From positions 1 through 12,536 of the forward strand of contig CAXRGH010000133.1 in assembly GCA_964230195.1 (NCBI GenBank): a stretch of DNA of 12,536 nt, given 5' to 3'. This DNA comes from CAXRGH01 sp964230195. GTDB taxonomy: Bacteria > Pseudomonadota > Gammaproteobacteria > Enterobacterales > Alteromonadaceae. Position numbers and translations under genes: made by a program. Positions within the stretch are counted from its first letter, which is position 1. Each line of letters starts with the position of its first letter. The notes under the pieces are model-generated. The model made no database searches. It saw only the letters and a list, made by a program, of their open reading frames with translations, and was not told the origin of the DNA. This document shows, in pieces, positions 11,721 to 12,536 of the stretch.

Positions 11721-12536
11721 ATGGAAGCACAAAGAACTTATATCATCGTCGGCTTAGCGATCGTTTCATATTTACTATTTCTTGCATGGCAAGAGGATTA
11801 TAACCGACCGGTCACTCCCCAGACGCAAACAACAATTGAAAGCACACCTGTTGATGTCCCAGATTCGATCAATACTAGTGACAACTCGATACCACAAGAG
11901 CAGGATTTGTTGCCACAAACTCCGGTAGTACAGAATACGCCAGAGCAAGAACAAAGCCAGTCGGTAATTACAGTAGAAACAGACGTATTACGCATCGCAA
12001 TTGACCCGAAAGGCGGCGATGTTGTCTCAGGTAAGTTATTAAGCTATCCACAAATCCAGGAAAATCCAGAAATCCCGGTCTACATACTCAAAAATGAAAA
12101 TGGCCGTGTTTACACAGCAATGAGTGGTCTGATCGGAGAGGGAATGCCTGATTCTGCCAGTCCACGGGCAAAATACTCTTATGCTCAAACTGAATACAAC
12201 TTATCCGACGGCCAAGACGAGCTCGTCATTCCGCTACGATGGACGAACGAGCAAGGTGTGGTTATCGAGAAACGTTTCACGTTGAAACGTGGCTCATACC
12301 TTATTGAGGTTGATTACCTATTCAATAACAGTACTGAAGCAGCGCTCAACGCGACCTTTTTTGGCCAAATCAAACGTGATCGCGTTGTAGAAAGCATTAA
12401 TGCCGGTGGTGGTATAGGTATTCAAGCGTATCTCGGACCCGCCTATTCGACTAACGAAAAACGTTATGAGCGATATGATTTTGATGATATGGATGAAGCC
12501 AGTCTCAATATCAGTACACCAGGTGGTTGGGTTGCT
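11721..12536 (+). CDS. yidC: Membrane protein insertase YidC, N-terminal part, truncated by window edge
   Basis: The frame is open for 272 codons from the ATG at 11721 to the window end; gammaproteobacterial YidC is normally about 540-560 residues, so roughly half is missing. The N-terminus MEAQRTYIIVGLAIVSYLLF is the expected uncleaved signal anchor, with a membrane segment at about residues 7-23. It is followed by a Q/T/P/E-rich linker (about 27-82) and then the large periplasmic P1 domain, recognisable from VETDVLRIAIDPKGGDVVSG and FTLKRGSYLIEVDYLFNN. The conserved five-helix insertase core lies beyond the edge. YidC inserts inner-membrane proteins alone or with SecYEG. It is the fourth gene of the rpmH operon. 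A ribosome binding site is weak (AGG about 14 bases upstream), so coupling to yidD is likely. Confidence 0.97.
   Translation, partial: MEAQRTYIIVGLAIVSYLLFLAWQEDYNRPVTPQTQTTIESTPVDVPDSINTSDNSIPQEQDLLPQTPVVQNTPEQEQSQSVITVETDVLRIAIDPKGGDVVSGKLLSYPQIQENPEIPVYILKNENGRVYTAMSGLIGEGMPDSASPRAKYSYAQTEYNLSDGQDELVIPLRWTNEQGVVIEKRFTLKRGSYLIEVDYLFNNSTEAALNATFFGQIKRDRVVESINAGGGIGIQAYLGPAYSTNEKRYERYDFDDMDEASLNISTPGGWVA
12272..12290. repeat. Inverted repeat inside yidC resembling a spaced parS
   Basis: Perfect 8 bp arms ACGTTTCA and TGAAACGT around CGT. The core GTTTCACGTTGAAAC differs from the GTTTCACGTGAAAC type of parS by one inserted T. That insertion changes half-site spacing, so ParB binding is doubtful. 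It encodes KRFTLKRG and may be coincidental. Confidence 0.35.

Noticed and set aside
12043..12052. CTATCCACA in yidC as a DnaA box
   Set aside because: One mismatch in the first base, isolated, inside coding sequence and far from the cluster.
1..12536. Mobile elements, CRISPR arrays, tRNA/rRNA genes, prophage or defence genes
   Set aside because: None seen: no transposase, no direct-repeat arrays, no tRNA cloverleaf. All substantial genes belong to a conserved housekeeping set.

Overview
The window is the chromosomal replication origin region of a gammaproteobacterium. The order gyrB-recF-dnaN-dnaA / oriC / rpmH-rnpA-yidD-yidC, with gmhB, glyS and glyQ converging on gyrB, matches what is known of Pseudomonas and related Pseudomonadales/Cellvibrionales. 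The GyrB, GlyQ/GlyS and YidC proteins are of gammaproteobacterial type, and gmhB implies a lipopolysaccharide heptose pathway. Base composition looks moderate in the genes (mid-40s % GC by eye, not computed) and extremely AT-rich in the origin. I cannot name genus or species.

Left part (1-829): the N-terminal part of a MOSC-domain protein runs leftward off the window edge. Divergent from it is a small two-helix membrane protein of unknown function, then about 100 bp of leader for the next operon. Next (830-4363) is a tight rightward operon, glyQ-glyS-gmhB: both subunits of glycyl-tRNA synthetase and a heptose-bisphosphate phosphatase whose zinc loop has lost most of its ligands. It meets gyrB tail to tail with only 9 bp between the stop codons.

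Middle part (4373-10351): the leftward operon dnaA-dnaN-recF-gyrB (initiator, sliding clamp, recombination mediator, gyrase B), with gaps of 17, 22 and 12 bp. Two perfect copies of a parS-like 16-mer (TGTTCCACGTGGAACA) lie inside recF. They mark this as a probable ParB loading zone for chromosome segregation.

Origin (10352-10969): an AT-rich gap of about 620 bp with four DnaA boxes of the TTATNCACA form, one relaxed box, and a candidate unwinding element that begins like an E. coli 13-mer. Right part (10970-12536): the rightward operon rpmH-rnpA-yidD-yidC, supplying ribosomal protein L34, the RNase P protein, and the membrane insertion factors YidD and YidC (the last cut by the window end). 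rnpA has no ordinary start codon after the rpmH stop, so the two genes probably overlap.

The dnaA and rpmH operons diverge from oriC and are therefore codirectional with the forks, whereas glyQ-glyS-gmhB is head-on to the leftward fork. This is essentially a conserved housekeeping region. I found no new defence, mobile or biosynthetic system. The points worth attention are the parS pair in recF, the altered GmhB zinc loop, the rnpA start, and the fine structure of oriC.
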